In this document: positions 48,400 through 58,500 of the stretch, in pieces
Layout: each line of letters begins with the position of its first letter
How positions within the stretch are numbered: the first letter of the stretch is position 1
Source of the DNA: Asterias amurensis
Taxonomy: Eukaryota > Echinodermata > Asteroidea > Forcipulatida > Asteriidae
DNA: 64,000 nucleotides
Assembly: GCF_032118995.1 (NCBI RefSeq)
Contig: NC_092665.1
Location: 14,280,012 to 14,344,011, forward strand
Reading direction: 5' to 3'
The notes under the pieces: model-generated
What the model was told of the DNA's origin: nothing
Databases searched by the model: none
What the model saw: the letters and a program-made list of their open reading frames with translations, nothing else
Program-made: the position numbers and the translations under genes

Positions 48400-48452
48400 T
48401 AGCCCCATAAATCGGTCCAATCCACTCCTTGGACCGATTCATGGGGCTATAA
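48400..48452. repeat. 53-bp foldback hairpin
   Basis: tagccccataaatcggtcca pairs with tggaccgattcatggggcta with one mismatch around a short loop. Confidence 0.8.
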
Positions 48453-48921
48453 CAAAACACGACAATCTTACCTCGTCAAATTATTTTCATTCAGATTTCT
48501 ACTTCGGGATCTAACTCAAGGGTTGAGCCACGTAACGGAGCAGAGCTGTAGCCCTTTGCATGGAACAGGCATGGATGGAACAGGTAGCTAGCAGCTGTGG
48601 TTCATGCATTTGATATGAGTCTGTTCCGCCCCCAAAACAAACTATAGTTGGGACGATTCAAGTTGGAACCGGAACGGAACATGTTATGATAGCCGGTACA
48701 TTTATTATCTGAAACAGCGCCCTCTTGTGGATAACCTCCGTCATCATTGCCGACGATCACTCAGCGTTAGCAAATCTGCGGGCGGAGAAATAACCAGTCT
48801 CTGAGACTGTGGTTATGAGTCTCAGACTTGAAATTAAGTCTAACCCCACTCAATAAAGAACAAAGAACAAAGTCAAGTGAATACTTTGGCTTCGGCCCCT
48901 GGCCCGGCTTCGGCCATCCGA

Positions 48922-49560
48922 GCCGGTATCGCATGCAATTATGTCCTCTATGCAACTATCCGGAGGACATTATTGCATATGCAATAATGTCCGCCGGACG
49001 GTTTTGCATATGCAGTCGTGTCATCCCGGACGCTGCTGCATGCAATTGTGTCCGCCCGGACATATTTGCGTATGCAGTTGTGTCCGCCCCCGTGCAAAAC
49101 CGTCCTTGCAGTAAATTAAACGCCCTTGGTCGACGGAATACAACTCGCCATTTTTTTACAAGCTAAGTGCATATCATAGACCTTATCGCAAATACTCGGT
49201 ACGCGCACAATAGACATGGAATGGGGTGCATGCTGGTCTAGCTAGCTATCAATTTTGATCACTAGCTAGACCAGCATGCACCTCATTCGACAGTTTGCGC
49301 TTGCGCAATGGTATTTGCGAAAAGGTCTATGATGAATGACATGGGAAATGTTCGGCCGTTGGGTATTCACTCATAATACGTGAATATTCATGCTGCATAA
49401 TTATGTAGGTTCAGTGCATGCACGCTCGCTTACGCGCGCACATACATGTACAAGTCCACCGGACGGTTTTTGCATAGCCCCGGACACGATTGCATATGCA
49501 AAAGTGTCCGGAGCGGACAGTATTGCATGGCGGACGCAATTGCATCTGATACCGGCCACT
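48922..49560. mobile_element. Family D TIR element, second copy, with an inserted foldback
   Basis: Ends CCGGTATCGCATGCAATTA and, inverted, CCGGTATCAGATGCAATTG. Same arm motifs as 11422-11904. It is about 155 bp longer because of an insertion at about 49178-49332. Confidence 0.78.
49178..49332. mobile_element. Foldback MITE nested in family D copy 2
   Basis: Inverted ends ATAGACCTTATCGCAAATAC and ATAGACCTTTTCGCAAATAC, and inner arms TGCATGCTGGTCTAGCTAG and its reverse complement. The orthologous site in the 11.4-kb copy is empty (catgtcatgaatgacatgg). Confidence 0.82.
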
Positions 49561-50621
49561 GGTGAAACTTTTAGCGCAAGAGAGGGCACCCTGGTTAGGA
49601 ACCGTAAGTCACTCATCGAAAAAAAAAAACAAGAAAAAAAACAACAATTTGAGAGACATCCACTTTTATTGCCAGTTATTATCCCTGGTTTTAGCATTTC
49701 TGTAAATTCTGGTGATTTATGAGGTTTAGGCGTAGTATACCTAAACCTTGAATAAAACTCAAAAATAAAATCGGATGCAGCTGTGGAAATATGTTATAAT
49801 GCTTTAATAATTTACCGTCCTAGCCAAACCATGCCAGGAGTGAAAAAGATCCTCTGATGCAAAAAACAACCAACAACAAGCACGCAAGAAACTGCCTTCA
49901 ATAATAAATAAATGGGTTTTATAGTGCACCGCCGCAATGACGCAACTAGGCGTGCAATTAACGCTAAAAGCAAGCCTTTGTGGGTTGCTTTATGGTTGAA
50001 CAAAAAGTTTAATGTGGCCAAAGGAGTGTAGACTTGATTTCAAGTCTGAGACTGCGGTCATTTCTCTGCAGCATCATCGGCCACGAAGAATCCCCCCCCC
50101 CCCCCCGCAGATTTGCTATCACGCGCTCTAACTCGCAAATCTCAGACTTGACCCTCTGTTAGTGGGGCTTATGCACTTCCAGGGAACACAAACTCGGCGG
50201 GGCAGACTAAAAGGCAATGCGAAAGGAAACAAAATCCAGACACCTATATTAGCATTAAATCCACCTGGTGACATTATGATGGAGTGGATGAAGATTGAGT
50301 TGGGAAAAGAGCCACGATCGCTTGATGAAATTACGTCATTCATTAACTCAAAGATGGAAGTGCCAGTTAATTTTGTATGTAAATAAGTCGACGTTATAAC
50401 AGGCCGGATGCACTTAATACTGACGACTGATCATACAAGCGAACCAGCATGGCAAGGAGGGGGGGGGGGGTGCAGGGACATTTCAGTTTAAGCAGGACAC
50501 ATTTGAAGCCATATAAGGTTTTGCAAAAAAACTGTTGGTGTCGAAGTCATACCGGGAAAACATCGAGTATCGTCTATATAATTAAAACCATTGCAGGAAC
50601 CTGCATGCATAATCGCCTTAA

Positions 50622-51003
50622 AGGAGCACGTTGCCTTGGATCGGTCGAGTTGGTCTTTGAAAAACGTTTGTAACCGTTTTTTATAAAACGCATATGGGTA
50701 GAAAGATGTTGTAAAAGTAGAATACAATGATCCACACAAACATGCCTCGAAATTGCGTGGTTTTCCTTTTACCTCGTCGACTAACACGTCGGCCATTTAT
50801 GGGGGTCAAAATTTTGACTCCCATAAATGGCCGACGGTGATAGTTCGCACAGTAAAAGGAAAACCACGCAATTTCGAGGCAAACTTGTGTGGATCATTGT
50901 ATGCTACTTTTAAAACATCTTTTCAGCCATATGCATTATATAAAAAACGGTTAAAAACGCTTTTCTTTTGACCAACTCGTCCGATCCAAGGCAACGTGTT
51001 CCT
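50622..51003. mobile_element. TTAA-flanked palindromic MITE family C
   Basis: TTAA at 50618-50621 and 51004-51007; same ends and centre as the other two copies, 382 bp. Confidence 0.9.
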
Positions 51004-51026
51004 TTAAGATTGCAGGGTTGTCTTGC

Positions 51027-51205
51027 ACCAATTTCATAGAGCTGCTTAAGCACAAAAAGTAGCTAAGCACCACAAAATTTCGCTTAGCAGAACAAGGTTA
51101 CCAGCCGGTAATTGTGACTGGTGTCTTGCTAATTTTTGCTATAAAGCAGAGCATGTCTAAGCAATAGATTCTGCTTATTAAGGAGCTCAATGATTGTGCC
51201 ATGGG
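51027..51205. mobile_element. Family A foldback MITE, diverged
   Basis: accaatttcatagagctgct start and aaggagctcaatgattgtgc end; it follows a family C element after 20 bp. Confidence 0.65.
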
Positions 51206-51671
51206 CAAAATTTAGGCATATGCCGCGCCATCCATTGAATTCTAGACCTGTCGTACTTTATTGTCGACAAGTTTCAACAAATTTAATCCATCCGACAAAT
51301 AACACGACCATAGTATAAGTGACTCTTTGTAACATTTTAATGACTATTAAAGCTCCCTTTTACAAGGGTGGGGTTTTATGTACAGAGGGTTTTAAAAGCC
51401 AATGTGTTGTTCACCGTTGCTAAGATAATCATGGCTATAATTCACACAGACCTATGTTCCACGTACATGCTTATTTTAACATGACATTGTGCACTGAAAT
51501 TAAATTTGAGTTGATTTTTTTTTATTAACATGTGGTTTGGGTGAAACTTATTATTCAAATGAAGAAAATGAAAATGCTACAAAGAAACAACCCGTGAACA
51601 GCTGTCAGCCAGAACTCAGTCGTTGTAACCGGTGCAGTGGCAGTAATGTGAACTGCGAAACGGCAATTTAA

Positions 51672-51922
51672 AGACAATGGAAACTATTGGTAATATTGTC
51701 AAAGACCAGTCTTCTCACTTAGTGTATCTCAACATAATATGCGTAAAATAACAAACCTGTGAAAACTTGAGCCCAATCGGTCGTCGAAGTTGCGCTATAA
51801 TGGGTGCGTTCGTTTAGCTTCCCTGGGTCAGCCCCGGTGTGTGGCGGTTTATTTTTTTTTTACTCGTTACCAAAATAAGGTTTTATACTAATACTTATTT
51901 TGCGTAATAGTGTCCACTGCCT
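51672..51922. mobile_element. TTAA-flanked MITE family B with internal replacement
   Basis: TTAA at 51668-51671 and 51923-51926. The centre is unlike other copies (tgggtgcgttcgtttagctt ... 51800-51860). Confidence 0.7.
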
Positions 51923-52114
51923 TTAAACAACACATTGATACCTTTTGGAAAATGATCTTCAACAAAACAGGGACCAAGTTCATAGAAAATATTGCTCTAC
52001 AATAACAATTGTCTGCTAAAAACAGAAATGAGCAGGATCGGTCACACAATTGTACGTGTAATACTTTGATGGGTAACTTTATTCTGGTAAGCATGCCGAT
52101 TCTGTATTAGCTAA

Positions 52115-52285
52115 AGGCCCTTTTCGATACCACGGCTTCGGCTTTGGATTCGGCTCAGGCTAGCTTTGCCCCGCGGTTGTTTTGTCAAACTGTGCGTGTT
52201 TTGCGTAAACGCTCAGGGCTTCAGACGCAAGAATGGAGCTTGAAGCCGAATCCAAAAGCCGAAGCTGTGGTTTCGAAGAGGGCCT
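52115..52285. mobile_element. Foldback MITE family G (cggcttcggctt arms)
   Basis: AGGCCCTTTTCGATACCACG at the left and, inverted, AGGCCCTCTTCGAAACCACA at the right, followed inward by CGGCTTCGGCTTTGGATTCG-type arms. Confidence 0.8.
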
Positions 52286-52833
52286 ATATGAAAACCTGCA
52301 GACGCGGAATAATACACCCCGCAAAATGTGCGTCCACCATTTGCACGACTTGGGGGCAATTATTGTTTATCTATGCACATTTGTTTGTCAAAAATGGGGG
52401 AGGGGGAGGGGCGGGACAGGGTAGAGGCGTGTTAGTGCGCTGCAAACACGTCGTGCAAGAGATCAAACAGAGAGCTCTAGTAACACTTGTTTGAGCAAAG
52501 AGCAATTTTAAGTTGTGTTTTTGTTGGGCTGGGGTTGGAGCAGTTCAAAACACTTGGCATTTGGGGAAAAGTTTATTTTGAACATTATATACAGTAAACG
52601 AACTTTTAACATGCTCGACACTTTTTGCCGAGTTAATTTAACAACTGTTTTTATCGATTGATCTACCCTTCTTGTCCGTTCAAACGAAAGAAATCGAACA
52701 CAAATGCAATATAACTCGAGTTGTCAAGTAAGTTCGTTCACAAAAATACATGCAATTCGTTTTTCAACGACTACTTCGACAGTAGTTCTTAAGATCGACA
52801 CAAATAAAAAATAAATCAATGCCCTTGTGACCT

Positions 52834-54570
52834 TCACGATGGCCTTGGAGCAACCATCGACTTGTCCGTCCCGGAAATACTGTCCGGGCGCCCTCTCGCG
52901 CCAATTCTGTTCCTAGCCTTGCACTTGCCTAGAGTTAGCATCTCGATGAAGGCCGCCTTGAAACGTCGATGCATAACACCATAGATGATTGGGTTTACAC
53001 ACCCAGCTACGTACATCGACACAGTCACAACCATGTACACATTACTGCTCACATTTATAGACGGTACGTCCAAGTACCTTACGAGAGGATACGGTATGTA
53101 ACCAATCCACACCACGGCGAACACGGCCAGCATCATGCGGTTCAAATCGCGGTCGTTTCGGATCTTTTTAGACGGGCGAAGTCGATCCCGAGCACGGCCG
53201 AAGGTTTTTGCAATCTCACCGAAGCGCTCCCGGCCGGATGCTGTGGACCAAATAGTCCCCCTGCGACCTTTTCGACCCGCATCAGTTGGAACTGTCTTCA
53301 CATCATGTTCTTCTAACTCGTGAATAGTTTCCTGACCCTGATTGGCGGTTTTAAGTTCAAATTCATCGTCAACCACAGCTTCCTCCTCTTCACTCACAGT
53401 TTTGCACTTGTGAGTATCGTCGCTGTGCTCATCTCCATTGTTAGATGAAGTTACAAACGGTGGCTTACTTTTGTTGATATTTTGCTCATCGTCACTGAGC
53501 GGGAAATCCACCTTGATGGTCGTTGCCGATGACGACTTATTTTTCACTTGTCCGGGCAGGTCGGCATCATCAGACGCCGGTGTATGGTCCGCAACACACG
53601 GGCCTGCGTTCCCGGTACCGCCCTGGACGTTTTTACTGACTGTGAGAGGCAAACCGGCATTGGTAACACAACCGGCCGATTGTTCGACCGGCACCGAGAT
53701 CGAGTTAGTAGAGCGTCTTGTGGGTGATGAATACACTCGGTCTGCTGGCGGTGTTGGGGCAAAAGTTACCCTGTCATTCGCAGGAGGTTTGGTTTGAGTC
53801 TCGCCGCTGTTGATACTGGTCGCCATGTTCTTTGAGGGCGCTACTAGTCGTGACGTCATGTTACTCATGAGAATCTTCCGTTTCTTCCTGACGAAGACGA
53901 GAATGACAACGTAAGACGCCACGATGATGATACTGGGAAGGATGAAGATGAAGCAGTAAACGGAGATGGAGACCTTCCACGACTGCGGGTTGTACATGGC
54001 GATGCAACGGAGCGCCTTGGGCAAGTAGAGCATCTTGCCGCCCACCACGAAGAAATGATAGCAGGCCATCGTGGCGAGAGACACAAACCAGCACAGGGCT
54101 ATGGCTATGCCGATGTTGCGACCGGACGCAATGCGTCTTGCTCTGGTGAAAAAAACAACATTGACAACCCGGTCCAGCCCAATACACATCGTATGTAGCA
54201 GAGACAGTAACGAAAACGCTAACGTGTAGTAGGTGTGAAACGCGCATGCAAAATCCCCCAAACGCCACTCGCGTCGTATCAGCGTATCGATCCCAGGAAT
54301 GAGCACAAAACTGACGTAAATCAATCCAACCACGCTCAAACTCACGATGAAAGTGTTTCCGCGAGTGCGTAAGTTCTTTTTGCGGGCCACCGCGGCGATG
54401 ACCAGCACATTTCCCACCAGACCAACCACGGTCGCGACGGTCGTGATCGCGGCCGCTATACTCGTGGCCAAGACAGACGGTAACTCCCCGCCGACGAACG
54501 TGTCGTTATCCCCCATGGTAGAATTCTCCAAAGATGCCACAAGCTCCGGGTGAATTACATCCACGAACAT
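52834..54570 (-). CDS. Class A (rhodopsin-like) orphan G-protein-coupled receptor, single exon, 578 aa
   Basis: A seven-helix plasma-membrane receptor; ligand unknown. N-glycosylation sequons lie at N16 (NST) and N22 (NDT). TM1 at ~36-60 has GN at 53-54. TM2 at ~70-92 reads LSVVGL, so position 2.50 is Gly82 instead of Asp. Extracellular loop 1 has W102; C109 and C189 can form the usual disulfide. TM3 ends in D133-R134-V135. TM4 has W161; TM5 has P212. Intracellular loop 3 is very long (~230-475), acidic in the middle and basic near TM6. TM6 has W488 and YIPYP with P493, so the usual Trp toggle is Tyr491; TM7 has NPIIY at 526-530. It resembles the Tre1/moody/GPR84-type or melatonin-like invertebrate receptors, but I cannot place it. 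The CDS is more GC-rich than its flanks. Candidate AATAAA at 52577-52572. Confidence 0.93.
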   Translation of the reverse strand: MFVDVIHPELVASLENSTMGDNDTFVGGELPSVLATSIAAAITTVATVVGLVGNVLVIAAVARKKNLRTRGNTFIVSLSVVGLIYVSFVLIPGIDTLIRREWRLGDFACAFHTYYTLAFSLLSLLHTMCIGLDRVVNVVFFTRARRIASGRNIGIAIALCWFVSLATMACYHFFVVGGKMLYLPKALRCIAMYNPQSWKVSISVYCFIFILPSIIIVASYVVILVFVRKKRKILMSNMTSRLVAPSKNMATSINSGETQTKPPANDRVTFAPTPPADRVYSSPTRRSTNSISVPVEQSAGCVTNAGLPLTVSKNVQGGTGNAGPCVADHTPASDDADLPGQVKNKSSSATTIKVDFPLSDDEQNINKSKPPFVTSSNNGDEHSDDTHKCKTVSEEEEAVVDDEFELKTANQGQETIHELEEHDVKTVPTDAGRKGRRGTIWSTASGRERFGEIAKTFGRARDRLRPSKKIRNDRDLNRMMLAVFAVVWIGYIPYPLVRYLDVPSINVSSNVYMVVTVSMYVAGCVNPIIYGVMHRRFKAAFIEMLTLGKCKARNRIGARGRPDSISGTDKSMVAPRPS

Positions 54571-56556
54571 TATTAATCACTCCGGCTGCCAGCAGCTTTC
54601 AAGCACCGTCCACACTGGCAATTTTAACAGTCATGTTTTGTACCATTTGGTGGCACCACAGTGTGAGTTAATAAACACCTTGGATACAAACAGCCAAGAT
54701 TGGTGTTGATTGTCGGCAATAAGAAGACATGTGATCACCAAAGTGCGTCGTAAATCAATAAAAGTAGCCTTTTATGGATGTTTTATAATCAGTGCGATAT
54801 CTAAACAAAACCATTGGAGAATGAAGAGGAGCATACTAGCATCTCTGTCCGATGTGTCCAGTACATGAAACTCACGCAACTTATTTTCAGACTTCAATTT
54901 TCAATCAAGCCATTCGGTTGTATACACAAATTTTCAAAGCCACTTTCCCAACGTACTACAGGAATTTGAGTTGACTTCTTGCATCTTCCCAATATACCCA
55001 CTTTGGAACAGCAGTCGCGTTCACTTTACCGCCATAGAATCGAAATGTTTGCTGTCAAGTGTTTTAATAAAGCACACCGTGTAAAGTCGTCAAAATCACT
55101 TGAAATAATTGAACTGCGAACTGCGTAGACTCTGATAGCATTATCAGCTTGACATGTGCATTTCTCTTTCACGAGTCCATTCCTTGCGTCCTGCGTAGCA
55201 CAGTTATTTTCTTATACCATCCATCTCATCCCACGTCTGAGCGCATCAAGTACCAATACACATCCGAACCTGGCAAAGTAATGACTTCATGTGACGGCAC
55301 AAGAACTAAAACTGCATAAATGAATTACTCTGAACATTGGTGGCGTGCTGAGATTATTAAGTTTGGAACAAGTATATAATGCACGACACGTAGAAGCAAA
55401 ATGAGAAATATCAAATAAATTACTCAACAAATATTTTAAATCTCTCAGCCTTTTAAAAAACTAAATCAAAAATATTTTCTGACATTATACTTAATTTGTA
55501 TTTAAATTCTTTAGTAGATTAGCCGTGCACCCCCCCCCCCCCCCGGATTTCAAAGCCTAAATCCATCCAAAATACTATACCCCAAGTTGGAAGTCAACAA
55601 CCCCCAGGGCCCAGTTGGGCAATATTTTAACACTGTATCCCTGTAGGTCTAGGGCTCTCAAATATGTATATAAAACATCATTTTGAGGGGGCCTTACAGA
55701 GTATTAATGAGGCCAACGCTCTGAATGCCACCCCCCCCCCCCCCTATTTATAGTGGAGGTGCACAATGGGGGCCAGTATTATGAGATTATCGATGGAAAA
55801 TGGAAGATCTGCACTAGCTAAATTCATGCTAAGTTTTCTGTCATAAAAGTGTAATCTATTTTAGAAGAAGGAAATAGGATTATTATCGTTAACAAAACAA
55901 AACAAAACAGTTTTCAGTATTTTATGAAAGAGCACGTTTTCCTCCCTGTAAAACACGAGTGCAGCAGACAAGGTCTATAAATGATGCTTAGATCCGTTTG
56001 AAGGCAACACAACACCAACCATGTAAGTAAACTATGTTTGTGTTTTTCCAGATTAAAAGAGAAGGTATGTAGATCGTGAAGTTGATATCTCTCGTGCAGA
56101 ACTCCGTATCCGGTGTGTCCTTAGAGCGGGAGGCATTTTTTTTCTCTAATGGTAGACACAACCAATTATCATTTATTTTGCCGTATTTGTTCATGATGAC
56201 AACTTCTGTCAGGCCTGGGCGGGTTAAAGAGAATACACACAAATCATCACCAGTAATTTGTTCTCGTTCGAAATCGATCAATTGCAACTGTATGTGAAAA
56301 ATGGCCTATTCTTCAGGCGGCAATCAGTATTCACCATTAAGAATTCATTGCGTTGTTAATCTTCTTGTGTTAACTTTATTAATTTATTTGTTCCCCACAG
56401 GAGCGTAAATTGTTCATCACGACTGATTACAACCGCCACCACACAAATAGAAACAGCTACAGTTTATTAGGCCTTGTATATTTATTCTTTTAGTGTGTCA
56501 GGATTATGTGATAGTTGGGGAGTTCACCATTAGCCGTTGCGAGATATAGTGGACAC
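54571..56556. promoter_or_regulatory. Upstream region of the GPCR
   Basis: Mostly unique AT-rich sequence without recognised repeats except polyC tracts near 55530 and 55730. The promoter of the receptor should be here; no specific motif can be defended. Confidence 0.35.
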
Positions 56557-56564
56557 ACTATTAT

Positions 56565-57932
56565 ATGGTGGCCCTGACGGGACACAGCCAGTCGTGAATA
56601 TTTTTGCGACGTCGTGAATATTTTTGCGACGTCGTGAATTTATTCACGACAAGTCGCGAATATTTTTGCAACGTCGTGAATATTTTTGCGACGTCGTGAA
56701 TTTATTCACGACAAGTCGCGAATTTTTTCACGACTAGTCGCGAATTTTTTCACGACAAGTCGCGAATTTTTTTACGACTAGTCGCGAATTTTTTCACGAC
56801 TAGTCGCGAACATTTTCATGACGTCGTGAATATTTCTGCGACTAGTCGCGAATATTTTTTTCAGTAGCTTGAGTGTGTAATTACTGTATTCACGTTGACG
56901 GCTTAGTAAGACTAATCTGAAAGCTGTCCCGTACGATGATGGATCCGGAGGAGAATTCCGACTCTTGCAAATCGATGGTGGGTTATTTAAACAAAACTTA
57001 CGTTGACGTATGGCCCTTACGGTAGGCCTACGAGGCCTGACGTTATAGTTTTACTAGTACTTTAGTAGGAGTAGGCTATCCTATGCTAGGCAATAAACGT
57101 TGGCACTTTCACTCTTCAGATAAAACATAACATTATATGTCACCCGAGGTAAATTTTACAAACAACCCAATGATAAGTTTAATTATAATGTGTTGACAAT
57201 TTCAGCAAATAAATTTGACAATTTTTACCTGAAATGTTAGAGCAATTTGCGTTGTTATTTCCAACTTGAAACGCGAGTTCGTTCCGTCACGGCAGGGTGC
57301 AACGCATCACGTAATCCCCCACCAAGTTTAACTGAAAGATTAATCCTTTGGCATTCAGAATTATTTGTGTTTGGAGTAATTCAACCTTGAAAACCCCCGA
57401 AATATTGATGAAAGTCAGACACTGTTTTTTCGAACTTCGATAACAATTCTACTGGATAAAACATGGCCCCATACACATAGCTGAGTGGCTACAATCTTCA
57501 TAGCTTGGCTCTCTACGCGTGCCGTGTAAGAATTACACACTCAAGCTACTGAAAAAATATTTACGACTAGTCGCGAATTTATTCACGACTAGTCGCAGAA
57601 TTATTCACGACGTCGTAAAAAATATTGGCAACTAGTCGTGAAAATATTCGCGACAAGTCGTGAAAATATTCGCGACGTCGCGAAAATATTCGCGACTTGT
57701 CGTGAATAAATATACGACGTCGCGAAAATATTTGCGACTAGTCGTGAAAATATTCGCGACGTCGCGAAAATATTCGCGACTTGTCGTGAATAAATATACG
57801 ACGTCGCGAAAATATTCGCGACTAGTCGTGAAAATATTCGCGACGTCGCGAAAATATTCGCGACTTGTCGTGAATAAATATACGACGTCGCGAAAATATT
57901 CACGACTGGCTGTGTCCCTTCAGGGCCACCAT
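56565..57932. mobile_element. 1,368-bp non-autonomous TIR element with 8-bp target duplication
   Basis: Begins ATGGTGGCCCTGACGGGACA and ends with the inverse (TGTCCCTTCAGGGCCACCAT), flanked on both sides by ACTATTAT (56557-56564 and 57933-57940). The inverted ends are about 320-380 bp long: arrays of CGCGAATATTTTCACGAC-type palindromes, then AGTAGCTTGAGTGTGTAATT on the inner side. The centre (about 56885-57540) has no coding sequence I recognise. An 8-bp duplication fits hAT, P or Merlin-type enzymes; which one is not resolved. Confidence 0.9.
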
Positions 57933-57941
57933 ACTATTATG

Positions 57942-58106
57942 ACCCTTTTAAAACCACGGCTTCGGCTCCAGATTCGGCTAGCTTGTCCACGTGGTTGTTT
58001 TTGACAGTTATTTTGTGCGTGCTTTGCGTACGCGCTCAGGGCTTCAGACGAGAGGACGGAGCCTGAAGCCGAAACCAAAGCCGAAGCCGTGGTGTCGAAA
58101 AGGGCC
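57942..58106. mobile_element. Foldback MITE family G
   Basis: cccttttaaaaccacggctt at the left and aagccgtggtgtcgaaaagg at the right. It starts 2 bp after the target duplication of the 1,368-bp element. Confidence 0.75.
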
Positions 58107-58500
58107 TATGACACGTATACACCCAAACCACACATTGTACTCTTATAGTGTCCACCATAATTTATCTCAAAAAGGCTAATAATAATATAGAACAATAGTT
58201 GCTCTATTAAAGGGAAGGTTCTCGTTTGGTAACTACTCAAAACAAATATTCACTTAAAAACTGACTTGGTAACGAGCATTGGAGAGCTGTTGATAATATA
58301 TCAAACATTGTGGGTAATGACTCCCTCTGAAGTAACGTAGTTTTTGAGAAAGAGGTGCTTTCTAACTAAAATAATAAAAGACTTCTAGCTAGAAGTCTTT
58401 TATTCTTATCTGAAAGCACACAAATTCGTCCAACAAGGGTGTTTTTCTTTCATCATTTTCTCGCAACTTCGATGACCAATTGAGCCCAAATTTTCATAGG

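Larger units (their letters stand above)
47403..48600 (-). other. Probable 5' intron and noncoding exon of the sulfotransferase-like gene
   Basis: Acceptor at 47404-47403 immediately before the ATG, and donor CGAG|GTAAGA at 48472/48471, suggest an intron of about 1.07 kb and a noncoding exon extending upstream of 48472. The intron carries three foldback repeats (47759-47880, 47990-48113 and 48400-48452). Confidence 0.4.
49561..52833. other. Gap between family D copy 2 and the GPCR
   Basis: Contains family A, B, C and G elements, a polyC tract near 50093, and a G-rich run at 52396-52418 (gggggagggggaggggcggg) able to form a G-quadruplex. The last ~260 bp are probably the GPCR 3' UTR. No gene seen. 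Confidence 0.6.

Noticed and set aside
53438-53797. Plus-strand and alternate minus-strand frames inside the GPCR
   Set aside because: Shadows of the GC-rich GPCR coding sequence in other frames.
57601-58004. Open frames rich in IFATSRKYSRL and NIFATSYIYS
   Set aside because: They translate the palindromic arms of the 1,368-bp TIR element on both strands.
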